Made by a program: the position numbers and the translations under genes. From the NCBI RefSeq assembly GCF_001989615.1, contig NZ_CP019067.1, positions 2,666,001 through 2,730,000 on the forward strand: a DNA stretch of 64,000 nucleotides, in the 5' to 3' direction. This DNA comes from Halorientalis sp. IM1011 (GTDB lineage Archaea > Halobacteriota > Halobacteria > Halobacteriales > Haloarculaceae). The notes beneath the pieces were generated by a model. That model searched no databases, was not told where the DNA came from, and worked only from the letters and a program-made list of their open reading frames with translations. How positions within the stretch are numbered: the stretch's first letter is position 1; each line of letters starts with the position of its first letter. This document shows positions 8,263 through 17,190 of this stretch, piece by piece.

Positions 8263-9264
8263 ATGCAGGAGTACATCGAACGAGTGACGGAGGGAGAGGA
8301 TCTGACGGTTAGCCAGGCACGCGAGGCCGCGACGGCGGTCTTCGAGGGGGCCACCGAGGCCCAGATCGGCGCGTTGCTGTCGGCGCTGCGGGCGAAAGGC
8401 GAGACGGAAGACGAGATCGCGGGCTTCGCACAAGGGATGCGCGACGCCGCACGGACGATCTCGCCCGATCGGTCGCCGCTGGTCGACACCTGTGGGACCG
8501 GTGGGGACGATTACAACACGATCAACGTCTCGACGACCAGCGCCATCGTCGCCAGCGGGGCGGGCGTCCCGATCGCCAAGCACGGCAACTACTCGGTCTC
8601 CTCGTCGTCGGGTAGCGCCGACGTGCTGGAGGTCGCGGGGGTCGACGTCGAGGCGGAACCGCCGGCGGTCGAAGGTGCCATCGAGGACGACGGGATCGGG
8701 TTCATGCTCGCACCCGTCTTCCATCCGGCGATGAAGGCCGTCATCGGCCCGCGCAAGGAACTGGGGATGCGGACGATCTTCAACGTCCTCGGGCCGCTGA
8801 CGAACCCCGCCGGTGCCGACGCACAGGTGCTCGGCGTCTACGACCCCGACCTCGTGGAGCTGATCGCCGACTCGCTGACGCACATGCCCGTCGAGCACGC
8901 CATGGTCGTCCACGGTGCCGGACTGGACGAGATCGGCATCCACGACGAGACGGTCGTCGCGGAAGTCCAGGGCGACTCCGTCGAACAGTACCGGCTCACG
9001 CCCGACGATCTCGGCCTCGACCGGGCGGACATCGAGGCGGTGGCGGGCGGCTCGCCCCAGGAGAACGCGGCAGATCTGCGTGGGATCGTCGAGGGCGAGG
9101 TCACGGGCCCCAAGCGGGACATCATCCTCGCGAACGCGGGCGCGGCGGTCTACGTCGCGGGTGAGGCAGACTCCCACCGCGACGGAGTCGAGCGCGCGCG
9201 ACAGGCCATCGAGGAGGGCCGCGCCGCCGAGAAACTCGCCGATCTCTGTGCGGTCGAGCAATGA
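8263..9264 (+). CDS. trpD: Anthranilate phosphoribosyltransferase TrpD
   Basis: TrpD (333 residues) transfers the phosphoribosyl group of PRPP to anthranilate in tryptophan synthesis. The N-terminal helical domain is followed by the PRPP-binding DTCGTGGDDYNTINVST loop near residue 80, the KHGNYSVSS segment and GSADVLEVAG. The TNPAGADAQVLGVY and MVVHGAGLDEI segments complete the family pattern. The ATG at 8263 was chosen because MQEYIERV is the usual family start and it follows the promoter at a short distance. The stop overlaps the trpF start by 4 bp (ATGA). The order trpD-F-E-G, separate from trpCBA, is the known haloarchaeal arrangement. Confidence 0.97.
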   Translation: MQEYIERVTEGEDLTVSQAREAATAVFEGATEAQIGALLSALRAKGETEDEIAGFAQGMRDAARTISPDRSPLVDTCGTGGDDYNTINVSTTSAIVASGAGVPIAKHGNYSVSSSSGSADVLEVAGVDVEAEPPAVEGAIEDDGIGFMLAPVFHPAMKAVIGPRKELGMRTIFNVLGPLTNPAGADAQVLGVYDPDLVELIADSLTHMPVEHAMVVHGAGLDEIGIHDETVVAEVQGDSVEQYRLTPDDLGLDRADIEAVAGGSPQENAADLRGIVEGEVTGPKRDIILANAGAAVYVAGEADSHRDGVERARQAIEEGRAAEKLADLCAVEQ

Positions 9265-9902
9265 CGCGAGCGAAGATCTGTGGCATCACGCGCGAGTCGG
9301 ATCTCGACGCCGTCGTCGCGGCCGGCGCGGACGCGGTGGGCGTCACCGCCGCCGTCACCGTCGACACGCCCCGCGAGGTCTCGGTCGAACAGGCCGCCGA
9401 CTTCGCGGCCGCAGTGCCGCCGTTCGTCACGAGCGTGCTGGTGACGATGCCCGACACCGTCGCACGCGCGGTCCAACTGGTCGAGCGCGTCGAACCGGAC
9501 GCCGTCCAGTTGCACGGGAATCTCGGACCTGACGAAATCGCCGCGGTCGGTGATCGCGTGCCTGTGAAGACTATCGCGGCCGTGGACGTGACCGATCCGG
9601 CCGTCGGCGACTACGCAGACGCGGCCGACGCCCTCCTGGTAGACTCCGTGGACGAACAGGGCGGTGGCGGAACCGGCGAGACCCACGACTGGGAACGCAC
9701 GGCCGAACTGGTCGCAGAACTGAACGCCCCGGTGATCCTCGCAGGCGGGCTCACGCCCGAGAACGTCGCGGAGGCGGTCGACACGGTCGAGCCGTTCGCC
9801 GTGGACGTAGCGAGCGGCGTCGAGCGCCAAGGTGGCGTCAAGGACCACGACGCAGTCAGGCGGTTCGTCGAGCGAACCGGGAGCGCGGTGGTCGACGCAT
9901 GA
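9261..9902 (+). CDS. trpF: Phosphoribosylanthranilate isomerase TrpF
   Basis: TrpF (213 residues) performs the Amadori rearrangement of phosphoribosylanthranilate. It is a TIM barrel that begins RAKICGITRESDLDAVVAAG with the catalytic Cys, contains DAVQLHG, and has the catalytic Asp in LLVDSVDEQGGGGTG. The phosphate-binding end is ILAGGLTPENV and DVASGVE. Its start overlaps the trpD stop and its stop overlaps the trpE start, so the operon is probably translationally coupled. Confidence 0.96.
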   Translation: MTRAKICGITRESDLDAVVAAGADAVGVTAAVTVDTPREVSVEQAADFAAAVPPFVTSVLVTMPDTVARAVQLVERVEPDAVQLHGNLGPDEIAAVGDRVPVKTIAAVDVTDPAVGDYADAADALLVDSVDEQGGGGTGETHDWERTAELVAELNAPVILAGGLTPENVAEAVDTVEPFAVDVASGVERQGGVKDHDAVRRFVERTGSAVVDA

Positions 9903-11650
9903 TGGACACCAGCCGCGAGGAGTTTCTGGAACTTTCCGACACCGATGAACCCGCGGTCGTTCGCGTCGCCGCGGAGTTGCCCGCCGACGTGGAACCACTG
10001 GCCGCCTACGCCGCGCTGACCGGGCGGACGACCGACGCCGAGCCCGCTCCCTACGCCTTCCTCCTGGAGAGCGCCGAGAAGGTGGCCTCCAGCGACCCAG
10101 ATGGGGCGTTCGCGCCGACCAAGGAGGAGCGTCACGCCCGCTACTCCTTCGTCGGCTACGATCCCGAGGCAGTCGTGACCGTCGAGAGCGAGGGGGCGAG
10201 CGTCGAGACGTTCGACGACCGGTACGAGGGACGCGTCTCGGTCGCCGACGGGGACGGGAGCGAAGGGGGCGACCCGGACACGGTCGACCACCTCCGGAGC
10301 GCGCTCCCGGACGCGACCCTGCGGGGGTTCAACGGTGCGGACCGCCAGCACCTCGACGGCGGGCTCGTGGGCTTTCTCTCCTACGACGCCGTCTACGACA
10401 TGTGGCTCGACGAGGTGGGACTCGAGCACCCCGGGGGCCGGTTCCCCGACGCGCAGTTCGTCCTGAACACGAAGACGCTGGTGTTCGACGACAAGGAGGG
10501 GACCGTCTCGCTCGTGTTCACGCCGCTCGTGACGAACGAGGAGGACGCCGGCGAGCGCTACGACGAATTGCGAGCGGAGGCCGAGCGCGTCGCGGCCCTG
10601 CTCGACGACGAGGTGGCCGTCGAGACCGGTGGGTTCACTCTCGCCGACGAGCGGGCCGACCCGCGCGAGGACTACGAGGCGGCGGTCGAACGCGCCAAAG
10701 AGCACGTCCTCGACGGCGACATCTACCAGGGCGTCATCTCCCGGAAACGCGAACTCGACGGCGAGGTCGATCCGCTGGCCTTCTACGAGTCGCTTCGAAC
10801 TGTGAACCCCTCGCCGTACATGTACCTGCTGGGCTACGACGGGCTGACGATCGTCGGCGCGAGCCCGGAGACGCTGATCTCGGTGCAGGACGACCGGATC
10901 GTCTCCAACCCCATCGCGGGGACCTGCGACCGCGGGACCTCGCCGGTCGAGGACCGCCGGTTGGCCGGCGAGATGCTCGCCGACGGGAAGGAACGGGCCG
11001 AGCACACGATGCTTGTCGATCTCGCGCGTAACGACGTGCGCCGGGTCGCCGAACCCGGGAGCGTCCGCGTCGAGGAGTTCATGAACGTGCTGAAGTACAG
11101 CCACGTCCAGCACATCGAGTCGACGGTGACGGGCGACCTCGCCGCCGACGCCGACCAGTTCGACGCGACCCGGGCGGCCTTCCCCGCGGGGACGCTCTCG
11201 GGCGCACCGAAGATCCGCGCCATGGAGATCATCGACGACCTCGAACCCGAACCGCGGGGCCTGTACGGCGGCGGCGTCGGCTACTACTCCTGGACCGGCG
11301 ACACCGACTTCGCCATCGTGATCCGGACTGCGACGGTCGAGCATGGCGAGGCGTGGACTGCCTCGGAGACGCGAGCGGCGAACGAAGAGAGCCGCGAGCA
11401 GGGGAGCGGCCCCTACACCGCCGACCGCGAGGACGACCTGGACCGCATCACCGTCCAGGCCGGCGCGGGCATCGTCGCCGACTCCGATCCGGCGAGTGAG
11501 TACTACGAGACCGAGAAGAAGATGGACGGCGTGTTGACCGCGCTGGACGGGATCGCGGATCAGTCGGTGGAAGCCGACGCCAATCCCGACGAGTCCGGCG
11601 ACACGACCGCCGACGATCCGGCCGCCGACGCCGAGGAGGTGTCCCGATGA
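9899..11650 (+). CDS. trpE: Anthranilate synthase component I TrpE
   Basis: TrpE (583 residues) converts chorismate to anthranilate using ammonia from TrpG. The chorismate-binding domain is clear: GDIYQGVISRKRELDG, NPSPYMYLL, GASPETLISV, PIAGTCDRG, LVDLARNDVRRVA, FPAGTLSGAPKIRAMEII and AGAGIVADSDP. The protein is somewhat longer than usual. About 30 acidic or polar residues are inserted just before DRITVQAGAG, and a 40-residue acidic tail follows the last conserved helix. Both are typical halophilic expansions. There are two adjacent ATG codons at 9899 and 9902; the first overlaps the trpF stop. Confidence 0.96.
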   Translation: MMDTSREEFLELSDTDEPAVVRVAAELPADVEPLAAYAALTGRTTDAEPAPYAFLLESAEKVASSDPDGAFAPTKEERHARYSFVGYDPEAVVTVESEGASVETFDDRYEGRVSVADGDGSEGGDPDTVDHLRSALPDATLRGFNGADRQHLDGGLVGFLSYDAVYDMWLDEVGLEHPGGRFPDAQFVLNTKTLVFDDKEGTVSLVFTPLVTNEEDAGERYDELRAEAERVAALLDDEVAVETGGFTLADERADPREDYEAAVERAKEHVLDGDIYQGVISRKRELDGEVDPLAFYESLRTVNPSPYMYLLGYDGLTIVGASPETLISVQDDRIVSNPIAGTCDRGTSPVEDRRLAGEMLADGKERAEHTMLVDLARNDVRRVAEPGSVRVEEFMNVLKYSHVQHIESTVTGDLAADADQFDATRAAFPAGTLSGAPKIRAMEIIDDLEPEPRGLYGGGVGYYSWTGDTDFAIVIRTATVEHGEAWTASETRAANEESREQGSGPYTADREDDLDRITVQAGAGIVADSDPASEYYETEKKMDGVLTALDGIADQSVEADANPDESGDTTADDPAADAEEVSR

Positions 11651-12273
11651 GTCCCGCCGCTGACGACACCGCGGCCGACGGGGAGCGCCAGCGGGTCCTC
11701 TTCGTGGACAACTTCGACTCGTTCACCTACAACCTCGTGGAGTACGTCAGCGAACACGCCGAGACGGAGGTACTGCGCAACACGGTCTCGCTCGCGGACG
11801 TGCGCGCAGTCGACCCCGACGCCATCGTGATCAGCCCGGGTCCGGGCCACCCCGCGAACGAACGGGACGTGGGCGTGACCACCGAGGTGTTGCGCGAGCT
11901 GAGCCCCGAGGTGCCGACGCTGGGCGTCTGTCTCGGCCTCGAAGCCGCGGCCCACGTCTACGGCGGGACGGTCGGGCGCGCGCCCGAGCCGATCCACGGG
12001 AAGGCGTTCGCCATCGACCACGACGGGACGGGCGTGTTCGACGGCCTGGAGCAGGGGTTTCAGGGGGGCCGTTATCACTCGCTGGTCGCGACCGAGATTC
12101 CGGACTGCTTCGACGTGACCGCGACCTGCGAGAACGACGGCGAGGAGCTCGTGATGGGGATTCGCCATCGCGAGCACCCCATCGAGTGCGTCCAGTTCCA
12201 TCCGGAGTCGGTCCTGACCGCCGTCGGTCACGACGTGATCCGGAACTTCCTCGAGTGGGCCGCCGATCAGTAG
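11647..12273 (+). CDS. trpG: Anthranilate synthase component II (glutamine amidotransferase) TrpG
   Basis: TrpG (208 residues) hydrolyses glutamine and passes ammonia to TrpE. Family marks are VDNFDSFTYNLVEYV, ISPGPGHP, the nucleophile Cys95 in LGVCLGLEAA, and the His185/Glu187 pair in VQFHPES. The residues after the nucleophile read CLGLEA, where the usual class I sequence is CLGHQA. This affects residues lining the glutamine site; see findings. The start overlaps the trpE stop by 4 bp. The stop overlaps the end of the convergent small membrane gene. Confidence 0.95.
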   Translation: MSPAADDTAADGERQRVLFVDNFDSFTYNLVEYVSEHAETEVLRNTVSLADVRAVDPDAIVISPGPGHPANERDVGVTTEVLRELSPEVPTLGVCLGLEAAAHVYGGTVGRAPEPIHGKAFAIDHDGTGVFDGLEQGFQGGRYHSLVATEIPDCFDVTATCENDGEELVMGIRHREHPIECVQFHPESVLTAVGHDVIRNFLEWAADQ

Positions 12274-12470
12274 GGCGCGGCGACCAGCACGTCGCCGAGA
12301 CTGATCGCGCCCACGAGCCAGAGGACGGTCACGGCGACGGCCGCGATCAAGACGAGCCGCCAGGCCAGACTCAACAGGATGCGGCCGACGAACAACACTA
12401 CCGCCAGCGCCACGAGTCCGAACAACAGCGTGGGCGGCGAACCGAGCGGACCGAGTTGAACGGGTAACAC
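12267..12470 (-). CDS. Small two-helix membrane protein (67 aa)
   Basis: A GTG at 12470 gives MLPVQLGPLGSPPTLLFG, then two hydrophobic stretches (LVALAVVLFVGRILLSLAW and VLIAAVAVTVLWLVGAI), ending VLVAAPY. Similar short proteins with an N-terminal LPxQLGP segment are, as far as I recall, common in haloarchaea and of unknown role. Upstream extension was rejected because the added residues are basic and unlike haloarchaeal protein. The gene is convergent with trpG and the coding ends overlap by 7 bp. Confidence 0.7.
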   Translation of the reverse strand: MLPVQLGPLGSPPTLLFGLVALAVVLFVGRILLSLAWRLVLIAAVAVTVLWLVGAISLGDVLVAAPY

Positions 12471-12988
12471 GTCCGACAGTACAGCACCGCGACAATAAAA
12501 CGTACCGGCCGGTCCCCGCCTTTCGTGTCGAGATTGGCGCGCGCGCACCGCTCGCACCGCACTCGAATCTCGGACGGTACATCCTGCCGCTGTCTGTTGA
12601 TTATCCCCTCTCTCGTCGGGCTGAATCACGGATCGAAGCCACTCCGAACGCGTCGCGACACCACGTACCCGAACCCCCTCCGATTTCCACTGGAAACCAC
12701 TCCCCCGTCTATCGGTTCTCGAAGTTTCGATTTCACTTTCACTCCGGTCTGGCCAGCCTTAAGAGTGGTCGGTTCCTCGCAAACGAACGTAGCAAACACG
12801 CCCGCGAAGCTGTGCTTGCGGGCACGGAATGACAAGCAAGTTACATCTGTATCGCCGCGAAAAAGCCCCAACGACAAGGGTTATTTGCCACCCACGTTAA
12901 CACGAGTTCCGTTACAAATGACAGGTCAGAGGCCCAGGATCGAGTCGCGAATCGTACGCCAGACAGCGCCGGAGAGGGGGGAGCGTCC
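12471..12988. other. Long leader region upstream of nrdJ
   Basis: These 518 bp contain no convincing full-size gene. The left part is the promoter of the small membrane gene (cgttttattg on its strand). The right part leads to nrdJ and contains a hairpin at 12800-12823 and a 24-codon reading frame at 12918-12992, both listed separately. I looked for a cobalamin riboswitch because nrdJ is B12-dependent, but saw no B12-box. Confidence 0.5.
12800..12823 (+). promoter_or_regulatory. Hairpin in the nrdJ leader region
   Basis: GCCCGC-g-AAG (12800-12809) pairs with CTTGCGGGC (12815-12823), a 9-bp stem with one bulged G and a five-base loop. It lies about 95 bp before the short upstream reading frame. 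It may be a terminator for a transcript from the left or part of a regulatory leader. Confidence 0.35.
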
Positions 12989-12992
12989 GTGA
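12918..12992 (+). CDS. Upstream short reading frame overlapping the nrdJ start (24 aa)
   Basis: An ATG at 12918 opens a 24-codon frame (MTGQRPRIESRIVRQTAPER and four more residues) that ends with TGA at 12990-12992. The nrdJ start GTG is at 12989-12991, so the two share GTGA. A TATA-like ggttatttg lies about 35 bp upstream of the ATG. The frame is probably at the 5' end of the nrdJ mRNA and may couple translation to nrdJ. The peptide is basic, unlike normal haloarchaeal proteins, so the act of translation may matter more than the product. Confidence 0.4.
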   Translation: MTGQRPRIESRIVRQTAPERGERP

Positions 12993-15900
12993 GCCGGCGC
13001 GATCTCTCGACCGACGAGGTGACGCTGCCGATCAAGCGCACCGAGGGGGAGACCCTCGAGGAGCGGCTGACCGGCAACGCCTATGGGAACATTCTACCCG
13101 CGCGGTATCTGCGGAAGGACGCCGACGGCGAACTGATCGAACAGCAGGAGGATCTCTTCGACCGGGTCGGGAAGAACATCGCGCTGGCCGAGGCGGTCTT
13201 CGAGGCCGGCAAGCGGGACGTGACGATCACCGTCACGCCCGACCAGCTCAAGCCCGACCACCCGCGACGGGACGAACTCGCCGCCGAGGTCTTCGGTGCG
13301 GGCGTCACCGCCGATTCCGACGCCGAGACGACGCTCTCTATCTACAACGTCAACAAGTTCGCCTACGAGACGCTGGTCCCCGAACTCCCCGACGGAATCC
13401 GAGAGCACGTCGAGGAGACGGCCGCGGAGTTCCAGGACCTGATGGAGCGACTCGCCTTCATGCCCAATTCGCCGACACTCATGAACGCGGGCGACGAACT
13501 CCAGCAGCTCTCCGCCTGTTTCGTCGACTCGCCGAAAGACGACATCGACGACATCCACGAGACCGCCAAGGAGGCCGCGCAGGTCTTCCAGTCCGGCGGT
13601 GGCATGGGCTACGCCTTCTGGCGACTCCGCCCCTACGGCGACGCCGTTGGCTCGACCGGTGGAATCGCCTCCGGGCCCATCACGTTCATGCGCACGTACG
13701 ACCAGATGTGCGAGACCATCGCCCAGGGCGGTGCCCGCCGGGGTGCCCAGATGGGCGTCATGCGCGTCTCCCATCCGGACGTGATCCAGTTCATCCACGC
13801 CAAGAACAAGGACGTGAGCCTCGCGGAGACCCTGCGCCTGAACGACCCCGACGACTTCACGCACAACTCCTTCGCCGACGCGCTGGAGGAGGCCCGCGAA
13901 CTCATCGACGACGACGGCAAAGTGCCGGAGCACCTCCGCAACGCCGTCGAGGGCCACCTGTCGAACTTCAACATCTCCGTCGGGATCACCGACGACTTCA
14001 TGGAGGCCGTCAAGGCGGGCGAGGAGTTCACCTTCACCAACCCGCGCACCGGCGAACCCCACGTCGCTACGCCCGAGACCAAGGAACTGTACGATATGTT
14101 CGGGCTCGGCGACCACGTCGAAGTCGGCGAAGTCCTCTCGGTCCCCGCCGAGAAGGTCTGGGACCACATCGTCCAGGGCGCACACGAGAACGGCGAACCC
14201 GGCGTGATCTACCTCGAACGCGTCAACAAGGAACACTCCTTCGACGTGGAGGAACACCCCGACCACCGCATTCTCGCGACCAACCCCTGCGGCGAACAGC
14301 CCCTCGAGGAGTACGAGGCCTGTAACCTCGGCCACATCAACCTCTCGACGCTGGCCGCCGAGGACGCGCCGGACTGGCGGGTCTGGTCCGAACAGCACCG
14401 CGACGAGTACGACAGTCTGGAGGACGCCGTCGACGCGTTCCTCGACGAGGCACTCGACATCGACGAGTTCGACCACCGCATCGAGATGGGGACGCGCTTC
14501 CTGGAGAACGTGGTCACCATGTCCGATTTCCCGGTCGAGAAGATCGAAGAGAAGGTCCGGGAGATGCGCAAGATCGGGCTGGGCGTGATGGGGCTGGCCC
14601 AGCTGTACGTCCAGCTCGGTATGAAGTACGGCGACGAGGCCTCCAACGAGGTCGCGCGCCAGATCATGCGCCACATCAACCACGGTTCGAAATGGGCCTC
14701 CCACGAACTCGCCGAGGACCGCGGCGCGTTCGACGAGTGGGACAACTCGAAGTACGCCGACCCCACCGAGTACCGCGAGTGGTTCGAGAAACAGACCGGC
14801 CTCGACGCCGACGAGTGGGAAGACGGGTTCACCATCCGCAACCACAACACGACGACCATCGCGCCGACGGGCACGACGAGCATGGTCGGCAACACCACCG
14901 GCGGCTGTGAGCCCATCTACAACGTCGCCTACTACAAGAACGTCTCCGACGACGTGCAGGGCGACGAGATGCTGGTGGAGTTCGACGACTACTTCCTCCG
15001 CGTGCTGGAGGAGAACGGCATCGACGTGGACGCCGTGAAGGAGGAGGCTCAGGAGCAGATGGCGACGAACGAGTTCGATGGCATCGACGGCCTCGACACC
15101 GTGCCGGACGCCATCGGCGAGCTGTTCGTCACCACGCAGGACCTGACGGCCAAACAGCACGCGGCGATCCAGACGGCCTGTCAGGAGGGCGTCGACTCGG
15201 CCATCTCGAAGACGGTCAACGCGCCCAACGACTCGACCGTCGAGGACGCCAAGGACGTGTTCGAGTACATCTACGAACACGGCGGGAAGGGCGTCACCTA
15301 CTACCGCGACGGCACCCGCAGCAAGCAGGTGCTGACCACGCGGGCGGACAACGCGGAATTCGCAGAGATGGACGAAGACGAGGCCGCCGAGGTCCTCAGC
15401 GAACAGATCGAGGACATCTTCGGTAGCTTCGAGGCCTTCATCGATCACGAGGACGTGCAGGCCGAACTGGACGTGTCCGCCGAGGACCTGTTCGATCTGG
15501 ACGCGAGCAAGTACGCCGACAAACGCTCCCGGCCCGACGCGCTCCGGGGCGTCTCCCAGCGCATCGACACCGGCTACGGGAAGGTGTACGTGACCATCAA
15601 CGAGGACCCACAGACGGGCGAACCGTTCGAGCTGTTCGCCAACATCGGGCATTCGGGTGGGTTCACCAACTCCTTCACCGAGGCGCTGGCGAAGGTAATC
15701 TCGACCGCCCTGCGCAGCGGCGTCGATCCGGACGAGATCGTCGACGAACTCCAGGGTACCCGGTCGCCGAAGGTCGCCTGGGACAAGGGCGAGCAGATCC
15801 AGTCCATCCCGGACGCTATCGGCACGGCCCTGCGTCGCTACCTCGACGACGAGATCGACAAGGGCTACCCCGAGCAGAAGACCCTCGAAGAGACGGCGAG

Positions 15901-16123
15901 CGACACCGAGACCGCCGAGGACCCCAACGCCGAGGCCGTCGCCGACACCGGTGCTGGCGCGCCCGAACCGGACGGCGGTGCCAAGGCCAAGTCCGGCGAG
16001 GACGCGACGCAGGAACTCATCTCTAGCGGCGAGAGTCCGGAGTGTCCCGACTGCGGCGCGATGACGCTGTACTACTCGGAGGGTTGCAAGACCTGCGAGT
16101 CCTGTGGCTGGTCCGAGTGCTGA
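12989..16123 (+). CDS. nrdJ: Adenosylcobalamin-dependent (class II) ribonucleoside-diphosphate reductase
   Basis: The protein has 1044 residues and makes deoxyribonucleotides using a B12-derived thiyl radical, without oxygen. It starts with VTLPIKRTEGETLEERLTG and has the core reductase barrel: FMPNSPTLMNAG, LSACFVDSP, GGGMGYAFWRLRP, GGARRGAQMGV, TNPCGEQPLEEYEACNLGHI (site Cys) and APTGTTSMVGNTTGGCEP. Near the end CPDCGAMTLYY and CKTCESCGWSEC form a zinc ribbon plus the redox Cys pair that re-reduces the active site. No intein interrupts it. The GTG at 12989 gives the expected family start. Residues 800-1000 include a low-complexity acidic linker. Confidence 0.96.
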   Translation: MSRRDLSTDEVTLPIKRTEGETLEERLTGNAYGNILPARYLRKDADGELIEQQEDLFDRVGKNIALAEAVFEAGKRDVTITVTPDQLKPDHPRRDELAAEVFGAGVTADSDAETTLSIYNVNKFAYETLVPELPDGIREHVEETAAEFQDLMERLAFMPNSPTLMNAGDELQQLSACFVDSPKDDIDDIHETAKEAAQVFQSGGGMGYAFWRLRPYGDAVGSTGGIASGPITFMRTYDQMCETIAQGGARRGAQMGVMRVSHPDVIQFIHAKNKDVSLAETLRLNDPDDFTHNSFADALEEARELIDDDGKVPEHLRNAVEGHLSNFNISVGITDDFMEAVKAGEEFTFTNPRTGEPHVATPETKELYDMFGLGDHVEVGEVLSVPAEKVWDHIVQGAHENGEPGVIYLERVNKEHSFDVEEHPDHRILATNPCGEQPLEEYEACNLGHINLSTLAAEDAPDWRVWSEQHRDEYDSLEDAVDAFLDEALDIDEFDHRIEMGTRFLENVVTMSDFPVEKIEEKVREMRKIGLGVMGLAQLYVQLGMKYGDEASNEVARQIMRHINHGSKWASHELAEDRGAFDEWDNSKYADPTEYREWFEKQTGLDADEWEDGFTIRNHNTTTIAPTGTTSMVGNTTGGCEPIYNVAYYKNVSDDVQGDEMLVEFDDYFLRVLEENGIDVDAVKEEAQEQMATNEFDGIDGLDTVPDAIGELFVTTQDLTAKQHAAIQTACQEGVDSAISKTVNAPNDSTVEDAKDVFEYIYEHGGKGVTYYRDGTRSKQVLTTRADNAEFAEMDEDEAAEVLSEQIEDIFGSFEAFIDHEDVQAELDVSAEDLFDLDASKYADKRSRPDALRGVSQRIDTGYGKVYVTINEDPQTGEPFELFANIGHSGGFTNSFTEALAKVISTALRSGVDPDEIVDELQGTRSPKVAWDKGEQIQSIPDAIGTALRRYLDDEIDKGYPEQKTLEETASDTETAEDPNAEAVADTGAGAPEPDGGAKAKSGEDATQELISSGESPECPDCGAMTLYYSEGCKTCESCGWSEC

Positions 16124-16277
16124 CTGGCCGCTAACCTCCCCCGTTTACATCTGGAGCGTGTGACACTGGGGAGCGATCGAACGCGAGTCGCGCGATTCGT
16201 TTTTCGCCGACGATTCAGGATACGCCGACTACCCTATGGTCGGGAAGAGTTAAGCCAGCGCTGGCCCACCCGAGGGT

Positions 16278-16454
16278 ATGGACGAGGACAGCGCCGGGGC
16301 TGGTACGGACGAGGCTTCCAACTCGGCGACCGGGACCGACGACTCCGCGGGTCGCCCCTGTCCACTCTGTGATCGGCCGATGTACAGCCGTCACTGCAAG
16401 TACGTCTGTCCGGAACACGGCGTCGTCTACGACTGTGCGGACACCTTCTACTGA
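16278..16454 (+). CDS. Small zinc-finger protein (58 aa)
   Basis: An ATG at 16278 gives an acidic 25-residue head followed by RPCPLCDRPMYSRHCKYVCP and EHGVVYDCADTFY. CPLC, HCKYVC and a later Cys make a likely single zinc site. Small proteins of this kind are abundant in haloarchaea and mostly uncharacterised. The gene follows nrdJ by 154 bp and may have its own promoter (gaagagttaagcc, about 16242-16255). Its end overlaps the convergent membrane gene by 7 bp. Confidence 0.75.
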   Translation: MDEDSAGAGTDEASNSATGTDDSAGRPCPLCDRPMYSRHCKYVCPEHGVVYDCADTFY

Positions 16455-17116
16455 GTGTCGGCGGTGCCCGGGCGTCGCTTCTCCCCCAGATGTCGGTAGG
16501 CCGGGCCGACGAGCAACAGGGCCGCGAGCGCCAGCAGGCCGACGATCACGTCGAGTCCGATCGTCGCCCCCGACGCGGTGAGTTCGTGCATCGACCGCCC
16601 GGCGAGGACGGCGGCGATCACCCACGGGATCTCGCCGGCGGTCGAACCGAGCACGTAGTACCGCACCGGGATCCGCGTGAGTCCGGCGGCGTAGGAGACG
16701 GCGTCGGAGGGCAGCGGCAGGAGTCGGGCCACGAGGACGCTCCGGAACGCGCCGGTCGCGGCGACGAACTGCCCTGCGTGGCTCTCGAACCGGGACGCCA
16801 GCGACCCACCGAAGTCCGTGTAGCGGGCCAGCAGGTAGACGGGCAGGTTGGTTACGGCCGCACCCGCAAGCGCGATGGGGATCCCGACGAGACCGTACAC
16901 GTAGCCGACGAGGACGGAACACACGGCGACCGGGAGCAGCGCGAGCGGGCGAAACAGGTAGATCCCGGCCAGCACGACGGCGAACAGCGCGGGCTGGCCG
17001 GCGAGGCTCTCGGCCCACCGGAGGACGGCCGTCGGCGACCGACCGACGACCGCGACGGCCGCCACGGCGGCCAGAATCGAACCGACGACCAGCCGCTGAC
17101 GCGTCACGCCTCGCAT
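16448..17116 (-). CDS. TVP38/TMEM64 (DedA-like) membrane protein
   Basis: This 222-residue protein has about six hydrophobic segments. The central signature is FRPLALLPVAVCSVLVGYVY followed by GAAVTNLPVYLLARY and LVARLLPLPSDAVSYAAGL with RIPVRYYVLGSTAGEIPW. This is the SNARE-associated/VTT domain of TVP38 and DedA proteins, thought to move lipids or ions across the membrane. The start MRGVTRQRLVVG places a basic end before the first helix, as expected. It is transcribed away from the DUF5830-type gene. Confidence 0.88.
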   Translation of the reverse strand: MRGVTRQRLVVGSILAAVAAVAVVGRSPTAVLRWAESLAGQPALFAVVLAGIYLFRPLALLPVAVCSVLVGYVYGLVGIPIALAGAAVTNLPVYLLARYTDFGGSLASRFESHAGQFVAATGAFRSVLVARLLPLPSDAVSYAAGLTRIPVRYYVLGSTAGEIPWVIAAVLAGRSMHELTASGATIGLDVIVGLLALAALLLVGPAYRHLGEKRRPGTADTQ

Positions 17117-17190
17117 CTACCCACAACCCGATTCCCCGGCGATATACCTCTTGTGGTGGGCTCACAACCCTTAATTCGGTCGCCGTCACA

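Noticed and set aside
12600-12988. Cobalamin riboswitch before nrdJ
   Set aside because: I found no B12-box or multi-stem pattern; only a 9-bp hairpin and a short reading frame are visible.
13094-15652. An 852-codon minus-strand frame inside nrdJ
   Set aside because: It is an antisense shadow caused by third-base G/C bias; nrdJ on the plus strand has all catalytic motifs.
12989-16123. Intein in ribonucleotide reductase
   Set aside because: Inteins are common in this gene in haloarchaea, but the catalytic segments follow each other with normal spacing and no protein-splicing motifs are present.
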